Shown piece after piece: positions 35,801 to 48,274 of a DNA stretch of 64,000 bases. The DNA lies in assembly GCA_903813345.2 (NCBI GenBank), contig CAIIXF020000003.1, positions 31,013,248 through 31,077,247 of the forward strand, read 5' to 3'. Position numbers and translations under genes: made by a program. Numbering within the stretch: position 1 is the stretch's first letter; each line of letters begins with the position of its first letter. Below the pieces are notes generated by a model. That model had not been told where the DNA came from. It worked only from the letters and a program-made list of their open reading frames with translations, and made no database searches. Origin of the DNA: Owenia fusiformis (taxonomy: Eukaryota > Annelida > Polychaeta > Sabellida > Oweniidae).

Positions 35801-38800
35801 ATGTAATAAAATTCTTACAATGTAAGATACAAGTACAATATCCTCTAAATAAATGATTGTGCATGAAATTTTCTGGAAATTATAATGAAAGTTTGGTGAT
35901 CGATGTTTAAAATTTAGTGGTCAAACTCCAGTTAGTTTCTCTCTTTGCATTATTTGTTGATCACCCCTTGTATCTATACAAAAAAAACAATATTCTTACT
36001 TGGCAATCATGGACGTTGCATTCAACAACAAAACAGACCAAGAGAAATCTGTTTCTCTGAGAATCATTAAATATATGTTAAAATACTTATCAATTCAACT
36101 TAAAACTTTAACAGACACAAGGGCACACATGGCTGGGTAAATTACATGTCCGCCATTTTGATCTTCAAAGTGTGACTTTTTATATCAATGTGTGTCTTGT
36201 TCTATTGCAGACAGTTAACATTGGAGCTTCATCGTGAGGCAGAGAAACACAGGAGGGAGGAAGGAAACTGGCAGAGACAGCAAGAGATTTTACAACAAGC
36301 AGAGGAAAGACGTAAACACATCTTGGCTGAGGAAGAGCAGAAACTGCAGGACCAGAGAACAAGGTCAGTGAATGAATATAGGTCATATAATGGGAGGAAA
36401 GATATGGAATTTATTCTGAGGGAAAATATGATATTTTCTTGATGCTGTTGGCTGAGTCTGAATCTTTACTCACTGCTTTTAGAAATGATCAAATTTATGT
36501 TTTATTGATGAAAAATATTAGAATACATGTTAGATGGGATAATTAAACTAATGTATTAATTTCAGTTTTATAGCTAGTAATGGCTAAAAGTTTCAATGAA
36601 TAGAAATATTGTTGTGACACCAAACATGTTTGTCATTGGATTGTCATAACTTCATATTTCATGTTTGAATATCGATTGTAAATGCCAAATTAAAGTGATC
36701 CTGAAATTATAAGTATTGTACTGTACTGATTTCATATTTAGAATATTGATTGAAAAATAAACAGCTTGTGGGCAATTCATTGAGTCCATTCTGCACTGTC
36801 TCTTATTGTCCTGAATCAAATGATATTTATTCTGAAATGCTGTTTTGAAATGGTTTTAATGTTATTTTGATGTGTTTCATTTATTATTAATATTACATTA
36901 AGGTAGTCTCTTGTACAGGATTCTGCAGAGTCACATAAATCTGGGAGATAATAACTGGCTATTGTGGTAGACAAAACAGTAGATGCACTAATCTGCACAA
37001 ACGATATGTAAAGAACGGGGGTCTTGGAAAATGATCAATCAAATACATAAACACACTGTCAGTATTCTCTGAGTTTTGGACAATAACTTTAATTTCTTTA
37101 CTGATCATCATGGATGAGAAATTTTTGTAAGATTGAATTAAACTGTTGCAAAGATTTTTCATCAATTTTCCAACATGATTTTTTGTCTCTATGTACAGAA
37201 AATGTCCTTCCAGACCATGTGATTGTGCTGACATTGTGTTGGTTGTACCTCTGAAGAATGCTGTCCATGTTGTGCTGGTTGTGCTGATTGTTCTGTGGAT
37301 CTAATCGTGGTTGTGCACTTTTGATATCAAAAACAACTTCATTACTTAAGCAACCTACAAGATAAAACCAAATATAATATCCTATTAATTACTTGTAATC
37401 TTCACATGGGTCATATGACGATCGTTATGTTGGATCTCAGGGAAATCTGTAATGTTTTTAGAAATAGATTTTTGAGATGTAGTTTGTGCAATGATAACCA
37501 AATTAAGGACTATTTGCTTAAATTACCCATAATGCCTTTTGCATCTGGCGGCAATCCTGTGATATCTGTAATCCCAAAGTTGAGAAAGGGTCGACCGCGG
37601 GCCATTCCTTTCCGCACAATGTTGATCCTTATTTCCCCATTGTACATTTCCTGCCCGTTGATCATGGTCTTGCCATTCTTCAGGTTTATATTACACTGTT
37701 TCCCCGTAAGATCAATCTTCCCCAGTTGGGTCATGTGGGTTCTTGTTTTAGCCCCTCCTAGCCAGTCCAAGATCAGAGTTGGTCCGAGTGGTTGCATTGC
37801 CGTGATCAGTGTTGGAGTGATACTGATTTTGACCCCATCTTGCCTTATTGTCAGCTCATCTACATACTCTGTGAGTTTCCCTGGGATGTCGTTGTCGCCA
37901 GGAATGGAGATGAACTTAGAGGTGACCTCTGAATGGTATATGTAATAAGGGAATAACATTGAAATTAATATGGGGGTTACTTGTTCTGGGTCTAATGTAT
38001 TATAAAGTCACTTCTACAAGCCAGAAAAAAATTGAGATTTTGTTAAGTTTGTAACTGAGCTGCCTTATATAAATAAGTTAAAATCTGAGTATTCTCACAC
38101 TGCTATACCTAACACCTAGAAATGCATAAGATACTTTGTTCGTCTAATTGGATTGTTTAGTATATTTTTGAAAGTACCTTATCAACATCTAACTTTCAAC
38201 CGATAAACCATTAATAAGGAACAGACAAATAAAAACCAATATATAATCATTACTAATAAGCCAAATGGGTTGCTCATGAACACCAAATGCAAGGTATAGT
38301 AGTGTGTATTCTTCGCATTTGTACTTCCCTAGTTTGTTAAAAGTGACACTTCTTATACCAAAGTTCTTTTTCATGGGTTTAATGTATCATGCGAGCATTT
38401 CGTAAGACACTCAGATAAAGGTAAATAAAGCATGGAAAAAATGGAAAAGAAGAAATACAGATTACTAATTAAAATACAAGAAATACCTAGTCCATTTTCC
38501 TGTAGAAAGAGATATGACTGCCCTGGTTGTCCAATGAAATCATAACACAACTTTTCTCCTGTTCCCTTAATTGACTGAGACACATGGGGATCACCACATA
38601 CCAAGATGCCTGTAACATTAAAAGACCAATGATAGAACCCTGGGAACATACTCAATAATAGTCAGTATATAGATACAGTAAAACCTTTAAAGTATTTGGT
38701 GTTCAGAGTCAAATGTTCTCTATATTCTAACTTACCCTGCATGTTAGACCTGCAGAACTTCCTATAAGCCTGATGTTTGCAGTCACTATCCTCTTTACAT

Positions 38801-41800
38801 TGGTAACATTTACAGTCAGTTTTGTCACATGTTTTGAATGGGTGAGACCTACACATACTGTTAGTTACACATTCAAGTCCTTCATCTACAGCAACTGGAA
38901 ATATGTGAAAAGGAGAATTGGTTGTAGCTTTGGAGTTCAGCTTTGGTGGTTGTTATCTGTGGCAGGTGCTAATGTTGAAATTTTGCCTTTTGTCATTGTA
39001 GGAACCGCCTACTAGGGCCGGGATAACAACTGCGGAAAATTTTCTTCCTGGCTTATTATCAAAGGACCAATTGAATCGTTTGAATCAAAATTGCATTAAA
39101 TACAAATTTTTGTCAATTTCCACATATTTAGGATTTTAGCCTGCTGCTTTCTTACTACCTCCTCAGTGGTAAAATACATGCACATGTACAAACATATTTA
39201 TGTCATACTCACTTTGTTTACAATGACTCAGACTATACTCAAGTAGTTTCTGTATGTCATCAAAATAAAATTTGATTGATGATGTCAACTTTCCGAGAAG
39301 AATTTTATTCTTATCATTGTTTCCCAGAGCTTCGATCACTTGCTTATAAAACGTTATGTCATTTTTTATTTCACGTATTAGGCCCTCAATTTGTGAAGAT
39401 ACTGCAGCAAATCCTTCACAAATATTGGCTTTGAGGACAGACCGATCGCAATATAGATTTCCATCAAGTGTAGTACGCCAGAGGTTGGATCTCGGGCCCC
39501 CAGGGCCATACTGCTCAAGGAGGGAGTCAAGTAGTGGTGTGCCATATATGGTCGTTTGTTGGGTGTTTGCATCGTCATCAAAATTGATAAACAACATGGT
39601 GTATTCTCCTAATAGAGCCTCAATTTCACACCAGTTCTCTGTACCTGGAATACATTATTGCGGTAGAGGCTTTAATATAGATTTGTGGTTTTATAAAGTG
39701 ATAAAGTGGTTCCATATTGTTATGCTATGGAGCTTCAATTCTCAAATCAATTCTTGATCTTAACAGTCAAGAAGGGGTGTTCTGGGAGTTATAAATTATA
39801 AATTATATTTTATTTATAAGTAGTCCTGCTTTTTATCGCAGAGTTTCATAGAAAGTCTATTTACACCTATTTATAATAAACCTTTTTACATGTATTGAGT
39901 TAGCATAGTTTAAAGAGAATGTCTATATGTGCCAAACCCCTTGAACACAAAAGAATAATCTCAGTAAATTGAGTATCACCTAAATGAAAGTCAACTGCCA
40001 AGTACTGTTTCTAAAACTATATTCTCATCCATATCGAGCAATCTGACACAATTCTCTATGGACAGGGAGTTTAAAATGATTCAAAACAATACCATATAGA
40101 TATAACATAATACAATATATGTACAATAAAACACAATAGAATCTAAGACAATACAATTCATATACTACAATATGATGCAATACATGTTCAATAAAATTCA
40201 ATACAATACATGTATTACAATACAATACAATACAATACAATGCAATGCAATACAATGCAATACAATGCAATACAATACAATGCATGTATTACAATACAAT
40301 AAATACAATGCAATACAATACAATATAATTTAATACAATACAATACATGTATTACAATACAATTATATATGTATTACAATACAATACAATACAATACATG
40401 TTCTATATAATAAATAATACAGATTTTAGCTTATACCTTTAGTGCATCTACATGTTGCACAGTCACATTCAGGAAGAAATGTTGAGTCTCCTTGACATGA
40501 ATATGCCTGGCCATGGAAGACATCCTCTGTACATCTGGTACATGCGTCACAATACACAGACCCAGCTGAAGGCGGAAACATTGCAGTGTTAGCCTTTTTA
40601 GAGGATTTTGTTACGTCTAAGGGGAGGCATCAAAAGTTTGATGTCGGATCGGAAACTAAATAAATCTAGTTTTGACTCTGACCCCCCCTCCCCCCCAAAA
40701 CTATGAAAGTTGATCGCTGACTTCCGGTTTAAGAATTTGAAAAATTATTGCTAAACACGATCTAGTTTTTGTTAATTCCTATCGTATTTGCGGCTTTTAA
40801 CAACTACTGATAGAATAGAATCCATTGGAATGATCTTGACGAAGAAAGCATCAGGTAAAATCTTTATTTTTAAACCATTCCAAGGCATTCTGGGTCGAAA
40901 TTGCCAAAAATTTGAAATGTTGAAATTTGTCGGATAGCAAACTGAAATGGGTTTGAACCCCCCCCCCTAACTAGATTTATTTAGTTTTCTATCCGACATC
41001 GAACTTTTGATGCCTCCCCTAAGATTGTTAAGAGGGCCTGGGCTCCAAGAGCAATTATTATTGGCCCGCTAATAAATAAGTAATACGTATACAGTTATTA
41101 ATTATTTCATAATACAAATAATTTTGACTAATACTGAAGTTCAGCAAGTCTGTATCATTTATAGTGTGTTTATTAGCATGATTTTCACCATCGGAGGTCA
41201 CCAAATGGTGCCATTTAGGTTTGTCGCATTAATTTTTTTCAAAATCTACAGAATCTGGAAAACGTTTCAACTTACGGTTTTGTCCGCTTACATAACAAAT
41301 GAGGAAGGATGTCGCTATTAAAGTAGCACCTAACGTATCCAACATTTCACAAATCTCTCAATCTCCTATAGCATAAGCATATTCAGAGTACTTTTGACAT
41401 TATTTACTGGAAATCGAGTATGCCATTGAGTTTGCTAATCCCATCGAATGAAGCTCAGAGAGATACAGAGAATGCCTCTGTCCATCTATCTTAAATTTAT
41501 CTATTGCTTGATTTTGTTCTTATTTTACGTACACTCGCTTTATGACGAAACATGATCTGCCAATTGAATGATAAGTAGAACAGAAATGGCACCCGTTTTT
41601 GAAAAGTATCAGAGTAATTAAATATAACAGTTCTCTTAACAGTGACTTTCATACACAAGCATTCAATGGGATTCACTATGCCCTGGTGTTGCCATTTTCT
41701 AGTTGTCATTGTCTCTTATCTGTGCATCACTGTTTAAACCTTGACTGTCATCCCAATTTGAAAGCAACACACATCAATGTCAGCACCACATGTGAAAGTT

Positions 41801-44800
41801 CCATTGTTCATTTATACATGATTCATTATGCATATTCGCTGATGAATGAAATCTGACTGACTTTAAATGATATCAATCATACAATTCATGCATTGAACCA
41901 TGAGCTTACATTTTGTATATATGTTACAGGAACTGAAAGTAAATGAACCATGAGCTGTTAAATACTGTAGGTTGCAAGCATTGAACTGTGATTTGATATA
42001 TATTACAGGGTGCAAGCATTAAACCATGATTTTTTGTTATATATAACAGGGTGCAAGCATTAAACCTTGATCTGGCATATGTTACTAGATGCAAGCATTG
42101 AACCATGAACTTATATATGTCACAGGAACTGAAAGTAAATGAACCATGAACCGTTAAATACTGCAGGTTGCAAGCATTGAACTATGATTTTTTGTTATAT
42201 ATAACAGGGTGCAAGCATTAAACCTTGATCTGGCATATGTTACTGGATGCAAGCATTGAACCATGAACTTATATATGTCACAGGAACTGAAAGTAAATGA
42301 ACCACGAATCGTTAAATACTGCAGGTTGCAAGCATTGAACCATGATTTGTTATATATTACAGGGTGCAAGCATTAAACCTTGATCTGTCATATGTTACTG
42401 GATGCAAGCATTGAACCATGAACTTATATATGTCGGTCAGGAACTGAAAGTAAATGAACCATGAACCGTTAAATACTGCAGGTTGCAAGCATTGAACCAT
42501 GATTTGTTATATATTACATGGTGCAAGCATTAAAGCTTGATCTGTCATACATTACTGGATGCAAGCATTGAACCATGAACTTATATATGTCAGTCAGGAA
42601 CTGAAAGTAAATGAACCATGAACCGTTATATACTGCAGGTTGCAAGCATTGAACTGTGATTTGTTATATATTACATGGTGCAAGCATTAAAGCTTGATCT
42701 GTCATACATTACTGGATGCAAGCATTGAACCATGAACTTATATATGTTACAGGAACTGAAACTAAATGAACCATGAACCGTTAAATACTGCAGGTTGCAA
42801 GCATTGAACTGTGATTTGTTATAAATAACAAGGTACAAGCATTAAACCTTGATCTGTCATATGTTACTGGATGCAAGCATTGAACCATTAGCTTATATAT
42901 GTTAATATATGCTACAGGAACTGAAACTAAATGAACCATGAACTGTTATGTACAGCAGGTTGCAGGCATTGAACTGTGAATTGTTATATATAACAGGGTG
43001 CAAGCATTAAACCATCATCTGTTATATATTTCAGGGTGCAAGTGTTGACCTGCGATCTATTATTTATTACAGAGTACAATCATTGGACCATAATCTGTTA
43101 TATTCTATATATTATATTTCAATGCAAGCATATAATTATGACAGTTTATATGTGACAGGGTGCAAACATTGAACCGATCTATTATATATAACAGTGCACA
43201 CATTGAACCATAATATTTTATATGTTACAGGATGCAAGCATTGAACCGAGAGGTGCAACTTAAGGAACTTGAATTATTAGATGCCACACGCAGGAAAGCA
43301 ATGCATCAGCAGACAAAGCAGGCACAGAAACAACTGAGAAATCTGGATGAAGAAATACTCAAAAAAGTATGTGTGGAGATATCACTATGGCATGTAGAGT
43401 CAATGGAGAGGTTAAGCAAATACGGTTTTTCAAAACGTATACGTAAACGCAAAGTACATTGAATCAACATAGGATTGTATCGCTTTAGTCTACTTCAGAT
43501 ACCCGTTCAACTTCAAAGTTGCGTGTTTAGAACGGGAGATTTTAAATTTCACGTTGCTATCAACGGGAATCATTATACTCATGTCTGTTGAATACTATCC
43601 TTGCAATTTTGATTTCGATGCAGAGTATAATTCTTTCTGAAGAAGATGATGTATGTTACGCATGATTTAACTCCAATAATCTTACGAAACGAGCTCGTTT
43701 AAAATATGTATTAGAAAACCCGCTATTGAACTTCATCAATGGGATACTATGTAATCATTACAAGCTATGGTGTAGTCTAAACAAACACTAGAGCTGAACG
43801 GCTATTTATGTGTGAACTCTACATGTATTTGTATAGGGCCGATTGATACGTTTAAGTTGCGTTTTGGATTTTATACGGTAGCTTAACCTCTCCAATATGA
43901 ATGTTTATTACCATGACAATAGAATCACAGTAATAAAAATGCTGTAAGGCTACGTTTCTATGACAACCAGAGTTGGTATAATTTTGCTGTCCAAATATAT
44001 GCTGCTATGACAACTAAATTCACTATAATGAATATTATCCCTAAATCTAGCTTTGAATGACTATTAGATACATTGTTATAGTATTGTCCCTAACTGTAGG
44101 TTGCTATGACAACTAGATTCATTTTAATGAATGTTACACCTAACTATAGGTTGCTATGAGAGATGTTGAGACAGAAGCTGCCGTAACAGATGCCGAAGTC
44201 AAGAATCTGGAGTTGCAGCTGCAGAAGAAATGTTTGGAACAGGTAGGTGGAGCACATTATTATTTTCATCAATAGTCTTTTCCAAAAATAAATCCTGACC
44301 CTTTGGTGAACTTAAAAACCAGGGTATATGGAATTCATTTATGATGTCATAGATTGCAGGTAACTAGCAAGGTTTTCACTCAAATGTAGGATTATTTCTT
44401 CCTATCAAAAATATTACTTTCCTGCTACTTTTGGAATGTTTCATAGAATTTTGTTTGTTTACAGTACTCCAGACATCTTATGACATTGTGAATTTAGCCA
44501 AGATATCCTAGCTTATTTTATGTGGTAAAAGTGGCTTGGTTTGTTTGAAAGGTTTTGCACACAATCAATCTTGGATGAAAAGGCAAGTTGAGAACGCATG
44601 ATAGGAAAATAGGAGTTTATAGAATGAAAATTCACACACACACTTTCTTTATATCATTTCATGATGAAACACAATTTGAACATAAATCAGACCCAATTGG
44701 TAGGTTTGAACTTGAATTAATCAATTATCATTGCTATCTATTATCTTCAGGGTTAATTTGCTTCGTGATGAAGTTTTTGACAAAAAAGGATTTTGTGCCT

Positions 44801-47032
44801 GTATGTGTTACACCTTAAAAATTCATCATTATAAAGCTTTACAGACAATACACTTCGTAAAGATGCATTATTCAACCTGCTTTGAAACTCTAACCATTTT
44901 GACACAGGAACTGCTGAGAAAGCAAGAACAGTCAATACTGAAACACAACATGACAACTGATGCACATCGGAAAGTGAGAGAGTTTGAGGATAAACTGCTC
45001 AAGGAAACAGTCAAAGAAGAAAGCAAAAGAAATAGGAATGATAGAAAGGTAAGTTTTGCATAAATGATTCTATTAGATTTCACTCATCTTTGATGCGAGG
45101 ACAAAGTCATTGATACATAATACTGATTTCATCCAGAAGTCCAAAAATATATTTTATTCTGTCTATCTGTATTCTCAATACATGTTTGTCACTCACCTTT
45201 TGGCCTGAGTGCTTACATATTTAGCCTACTTGTCTTTTATGTTCATGAGACTTACATTGTGTCTACCAAAGGGACCCACAGTTTACATACATTTTGTTGA
45301 AATGTTTCATCTGGATACAAACTCTAATCAGACATTGATACTGCAGGCTAAAGTAGAGAACAGTATGTTAGGCATAATCATGTTTACTAATTTTGTCCAG
45401 AAGTACATTTACAGACAGAAAATTAAAATATTTAAGTCTAACATTCAAACATTTTTCACACAGGCCATGGTACAATATGGTAAGCCTTACATACTGTTTA
45501 ATATACATGTATACATACTATATACATGTACCCGTATATGTATATCTTTACATTGATATTATAGACTGCAGTAGAAAGACTTGCTAGGTCACAACATGAG
45601 CAACAGGACAGTGAACTGGCATCACAGTTACAAAGAAGACACCTGGCAGATGATCTAGATGCTGCACAGAGGATAAAACAGGTCAGCTTACATACAGAAC
45701 ACTGAATCAGCCAGCCACATTTATGACATTACCTATCTTTACATACAATGGGCAAATACACAATCTTGGCTAAACAGATAATATATATGGGTAGTCACAT
45801 GCCAATGTGTAGCTGGAATGATGTGAAATAATTCTGCTCCTGTACTAAAATAGTTAATAAAATTCTCATGTAATTGAATTTTCCCCCTATGTTACTAAAT
45901 ATAATCCCCTTGCAGCTGTCCCCTTGTAACTAAATTCTGCCATGATGTTAAGAAATAGGAAATATAAATTCATATGTAACTGAATTCTACATTTTCAGAT
46001 GGAGGAAATGCAAAGTTTCAACCAGACCATAGAACAAGAGATCAATGACTTGATGGGAGACTTAGAGAATATTCAGGACACTATCTCCCCTGCTAAGTTT
46101 AATAACAAAATAAAAGGTTAGAATCAATGAATGGTATTATAGACGTATAACACTAATCTGAGATAATCTTTTTGGTTCATGATTTATTGATTTCAAAATC
46201 ACCCAAGAAGACATATTGTAGTACATATTGAATGGGTGACACTTTTACGGCACAATAGAAATATTGAAGTTTAATTTTTTAAAGTTTAACAAGGTATATT
46301 CCAAGCTCAACACAATTTTTTGTATACTTCAAAGTTGTGGATGTTGGAGAAGAATGCTGTAGAATTGTCTGTAATACATTAGAGAAATATAATATCATCT
46401 TTTTGTATCTATTTTATTATTGAAACAGTTGCTATTTGTTGTTCTGTCAATTATTCTGTGAATAAATTGTTTCAGATCGTGTTAAAGATCAAATAGGAAC
46501 AAGTGAATCCAACAAATGTTTGAATGACAGCCCCTCTGACACATCTGTACAATGTGAGTTCAATACTTGTTACTTGTTAATTAATTGATATATATTGTTG
46601 TGATTGGCTTGCATCAGTCTGGGTTGGCATCTTGTCATCAGATTTCCAGAAAAGCTGCTTATCTGTTCAACTTGAAATTTTACAGAAGCAATGGCAGACT
46701 AGTGCCAAAATCTCATTGGATTTTGGGCTGCAGGGTAAAATACATCGTGGTCATTTTGCTATTTATAGTGTGATATTTATTATTTCATGTCCTGTTTATA
46801 AAGGTATCACTAGTACTTGAACAATTTATGAGATGGTTAAAGTTACCCTAAACTATCCAGGCTTATAAATATGTGTTGAATCTAATTAATCATTGATGTT
46901 TTAGTTTCACTGGATAGAGGGCGTCACAGAATGGACACAAGGGAACAAGATTTGATGGCCGATGTTCGAAGATTAAGAGAAAAGTTAGCACATGACAGTA
47001 GAATGATGAGACCCCCTCTGGTTGGACAATAA
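32837..47032 (+). CDS. TBC1D31: TBC1D31-like protein, TBC domain and C-terminal coiled coil (N-terminal half not in window)
   Basis: Fourteen exons: 32837-32983, 33238-33371, 33569-33702, 34192-34371, 35218-35397, 35717-35769, 36211-36363, 43231-43366, 44150-44242, 44908-45048, 45565-45681, 45999-46116, 46476-46553, 46905-47032. They join in frame with GT/AG borders. The first five encode a TBC domain (FIWRCLLKLPENHT, KSRKLLRILQRTLS, NWCQHWFEFFPNPP, WPLLETVMSEVLT). It lacks the IxxDxxR and YxQ finger motifs of active RabGAPs, so GAP activity is doubtful. The rest is Glu/Lys/Arg/Gln-rich coiled coil ending PPLVGQ. Vertebrate TBC1D31 is a centriolar-satellite/ciliary scaffold with N-terminal WD40 repeats; those exons are not seen here. 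The alternatives are distant upstream exons left of the window or a truncated gene. Intron 7 contains a complete gene on the other strand. Confidence 0.85.
34062..34165. repeat. Dispersed repeat, short form
   Basis: The copy runs CACCACAAGTGGTGACGTATTG ... GTGTCTGTAACAAATGG ... GATGACATCTTGCATGTTAATGCC in TBC1D31 intron 3. It matches the ends of the long repeat in the serpin introns. A second, more diverged copy lies at 34415-34535 in intron 4. Confidence 0.6.
34770..34865 (+). mobile_element. tRNA-derived SINE head
   Basis: A tRNA-like A box (TGGCTCAGTGAAAGAG, from 34797) and a perfect B box (GGTTCGATTCC, 34840-34850) are spaced as in a tRNA gene. The acceptor stem and anticodon arm do not fold properly. 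The first bases, CCACCCGCTATGGCTCA, are duplicated in tandem. A second copy of the family is on the minus strand at about 61065-61145. Confidence 0.55.
37510..41345 (-). CDS. Secreted cysteine-rich VWD-like protein nested in TBC1D31 intron 7
   Basis: Six exons: 41345-41276, 40565-40437, 39644-39213, 38894-38736, 38609-38487, 37928-37510. All phases agree, giving 443 aa with stop TAA. Residues 1-20 form a signal peptide (MLDTLGATLIATSFLICYVS). Exon 2 is a small cysteine-rich module (YCDACTRC, CDCATCRC). Exon 3 is mostly helical with the motif ENWCEIEALLGEY and few cysteines. Exon 4 is cysteine-rich (CKCYQCKEDSDC). Exons 5-6 form a VWD-like domain beginning VCGDPHVS and KLCYDFIGQPGQ and ending GIMGNLSK. 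This resembles the C-terminal domain of inter-alpha-trypsin inhibitor heavy chains and related invertebrate secreted proteins. The VIT and VWA domains of true ITIH proteins are absent. The gene is antisense to TBC1D31. Function unknown; extracellular matrix or adhesion is a guess. Confidence 0.8.
40085..40415. repeat. ATACA/ATGCA pentanucleotide microsatellite
   Basis: Interrupted runs of AATACAATAC alternate with TACATGTATTACAATAC blocks in intron 2 of the nested VWD-like gene. The translated frames here are an artefact of the repeat. Confidence 0.85.
40621..41019. mobile_element. 399-bp MITE with TAA target duplication
   Basis: The ends read GGGGAGGCATCAAAAGTT and its complement AACTTTTGATGCCTCCCC. 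The inverted repeat extends to about 53 bp per arm (through AAATAAATCTAGTT). TAA flanks both sides (40618-40620 and 41020-41022). A 3-bp TWA duplication fits PIF/Harbinger elements. It lies in intron 1 of the nested VWD-like gene and contains two poly-C tracts. Confidence 0.8.
41885..43230 (+). repeat. Higher-order satellite of splice acceptor plus exon 8 head (TBC1D31)
   Basis: The basic monomer is about 38 bp and reads like the exon 8 junction: TATATGTTACAG followed by GATGCAAGCATTGAACC. Four variants (starting GAACTGAAAGTAAATGAACC, TTGCAAGCATTGAAC, GGTGCAAGCATTAAACC and GATGCAAGCATTGAACC) form a larger unit of about 155-160 bp repeated several times. The final monomer is the true acceptor and exon start at 43231. 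Many upstream monomers keep a TTACAG or TAACAG acceptor-like end. The open frames at 41924-42106 and 42154-42369 on the minus strand are products of the repeat. Confidence 0.9.
43405..43893. mobile_element. 489-bp MITE, copy 2
   Basis: Same length and nearly the same sequence as 6831-7319, with ends GGAGAGGTTAAGC and GCTTAACCTCTCC. AAT occurs on both sides (43402-43404 and 43894-43896) and could be a 3-bp target duplication. It sits only 38 bp downstream of the exon 8 donor of TBC1D31. Confidence 0.85.
43950..44158 (+). repeat. Short array of splice acceptor plus exon 9 head (TBC1D31)
   Basis: Four to five diverged units of about 50 bp read TGCTATGACAACTAGATTCA ... CCCTAACTGTAG. The last unit ends CTATAG at 44149 and continues into exon 9 (GTTGCTATGAGAGATG). 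The unit before it ends CTGTAG and is followed by GTTGCTATGACAAC, so the exon's first nine bases are repeated together with the acceptor. Confidence 0.75.
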
Positions 47033-48274
47033 ATGTGTTTTGTTTGATCTTGCACCGAGCCTTTTCCGTTGAATATAATTTCTCAGCTAGCTTGAGCAGT
47101 TTCACTGTATGAATACCCAGAACATATGATCTCATACTACACTTTAGTGCCTAAACTATATTTTGTGCCTTATAACATAGAAAATTCTGGAGAATCATAT
47201 TGAACCTTGAATTGACTAAAGTTCACCTCGTCAATATTAATTATTAAATACAGTAAAACCCGAAACTACTCTGTCAGTGAATCACTGTTCTGTAACCATT
47301 AACTTAATATAAAATGAATTTGTGTAAGTGGAATACCCTTAAATGGTAGAACATTATTGTGAGATACAAAAGGTTTTCTATTTGCTCATTTTTATTCACA
47401 AGTGGTGATAATTGTTAGTCTCCAATTTTTTGTTGATGGTGTTTGGTGGTTGGTGTTCAGCATTCAGCGGTTGGTGTTAGGTGTTTGTAACAAATGGTAG
47501 GTGGTGACATTTTGCATGTTAATGCCTTGATGTACTTTGTGAGGTACTCTCAATCGAGTATTAATAATATACCGATTTGACTGGATCATGAGTTTTTCTT
47601 TATATGTGTGAAGTTTCGGTGAAATTCATACTAAACATCGATGCCTATAAGCGCCCCCCATTTTTATCAAAATCGGGGGGCGCTTAACCGCTATCTAAAT
47701 CATGTCAGTAAGATCTTAGACTTGGCATGTGCTTAGAATGAATGTTGATCTAGCCAAATCGAACACTTTTGTGAAAAATAAATCAATAAAGCACGAAATA
47801 TAGAAGATAATCTCTCAAAATCAAACATCTTAAGCTGAGTGGCCTAATTGTGACGTCACTACAAGATAGAATCCGTCCAGTGATCACAAATCATCAATTA
47901 AATGACACAACATTGTATACATTTTCAGTAAACTTTATTTATAGTATCTAAAAGTATGTACAATAATACTTCTAATAATATATATAATAAATTATGTGAA
48001 AGAAAAATAAATGTACTGTATCTATAGTGTGTATAATAAAGTACATGTACATATTTGTAACATAGAAAATGTATATAGGATAATGTACATTAAGATCAAA
48101 ACTTGTTTCGTTTTTACACTGTATAATAGCGCTTGTGGTATTTGTAGAAATACATGTAGAATTGCACATATAGAAAGAGCGTCATGCCAATAACATTTTG
48201 TATATAAAATATGAGTACAAAATAAAGCTATTAGAGTGAAGTTATAAGACACTGTCTTGTTATGATTTTCATCA
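47033..48274. other. Intergenic region after TBC1D31
   Basis: No gene is visible. A half-copy of the TACAGTAAAACC family lies near 47250, and a short dispersed repeat with CACAAGTGGTGATAATTG and GCATGTTAATGCC lies at 47397-47525. A GC-rich hairpin at 47648-47686 pairs TAAGCGCCCCCC with GGGGGGCGCTTA. From 47940 to 48240 the sequence is very AT-rich; open frames there are short and featureless. Confidence 0.5.

Noticed and set aside
40025-40285. Tyr/Leu/Cys-rich frame on the minus strand
   Set aside because: Translation of the ATACA microsatellite.
41924-42369. Repetitive minus-strand frames with LHLVTYARSRFNACTL units
   Set aside because: Translation of the exon 8 junction satellite.
41885-43230. 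CRISPR-like array
   Set aside because: Units are contiguous variants of one monomer with no unique spacers, in a eukaryotic intron.
45870-45998. A further acceptor-head repeat before TBC1D31 exon 12 (GTAACTGAATTCT-like phrases)
   Set aside because: Three weakly similar phrases only; the similarity does not extend through the splice site into the exon.
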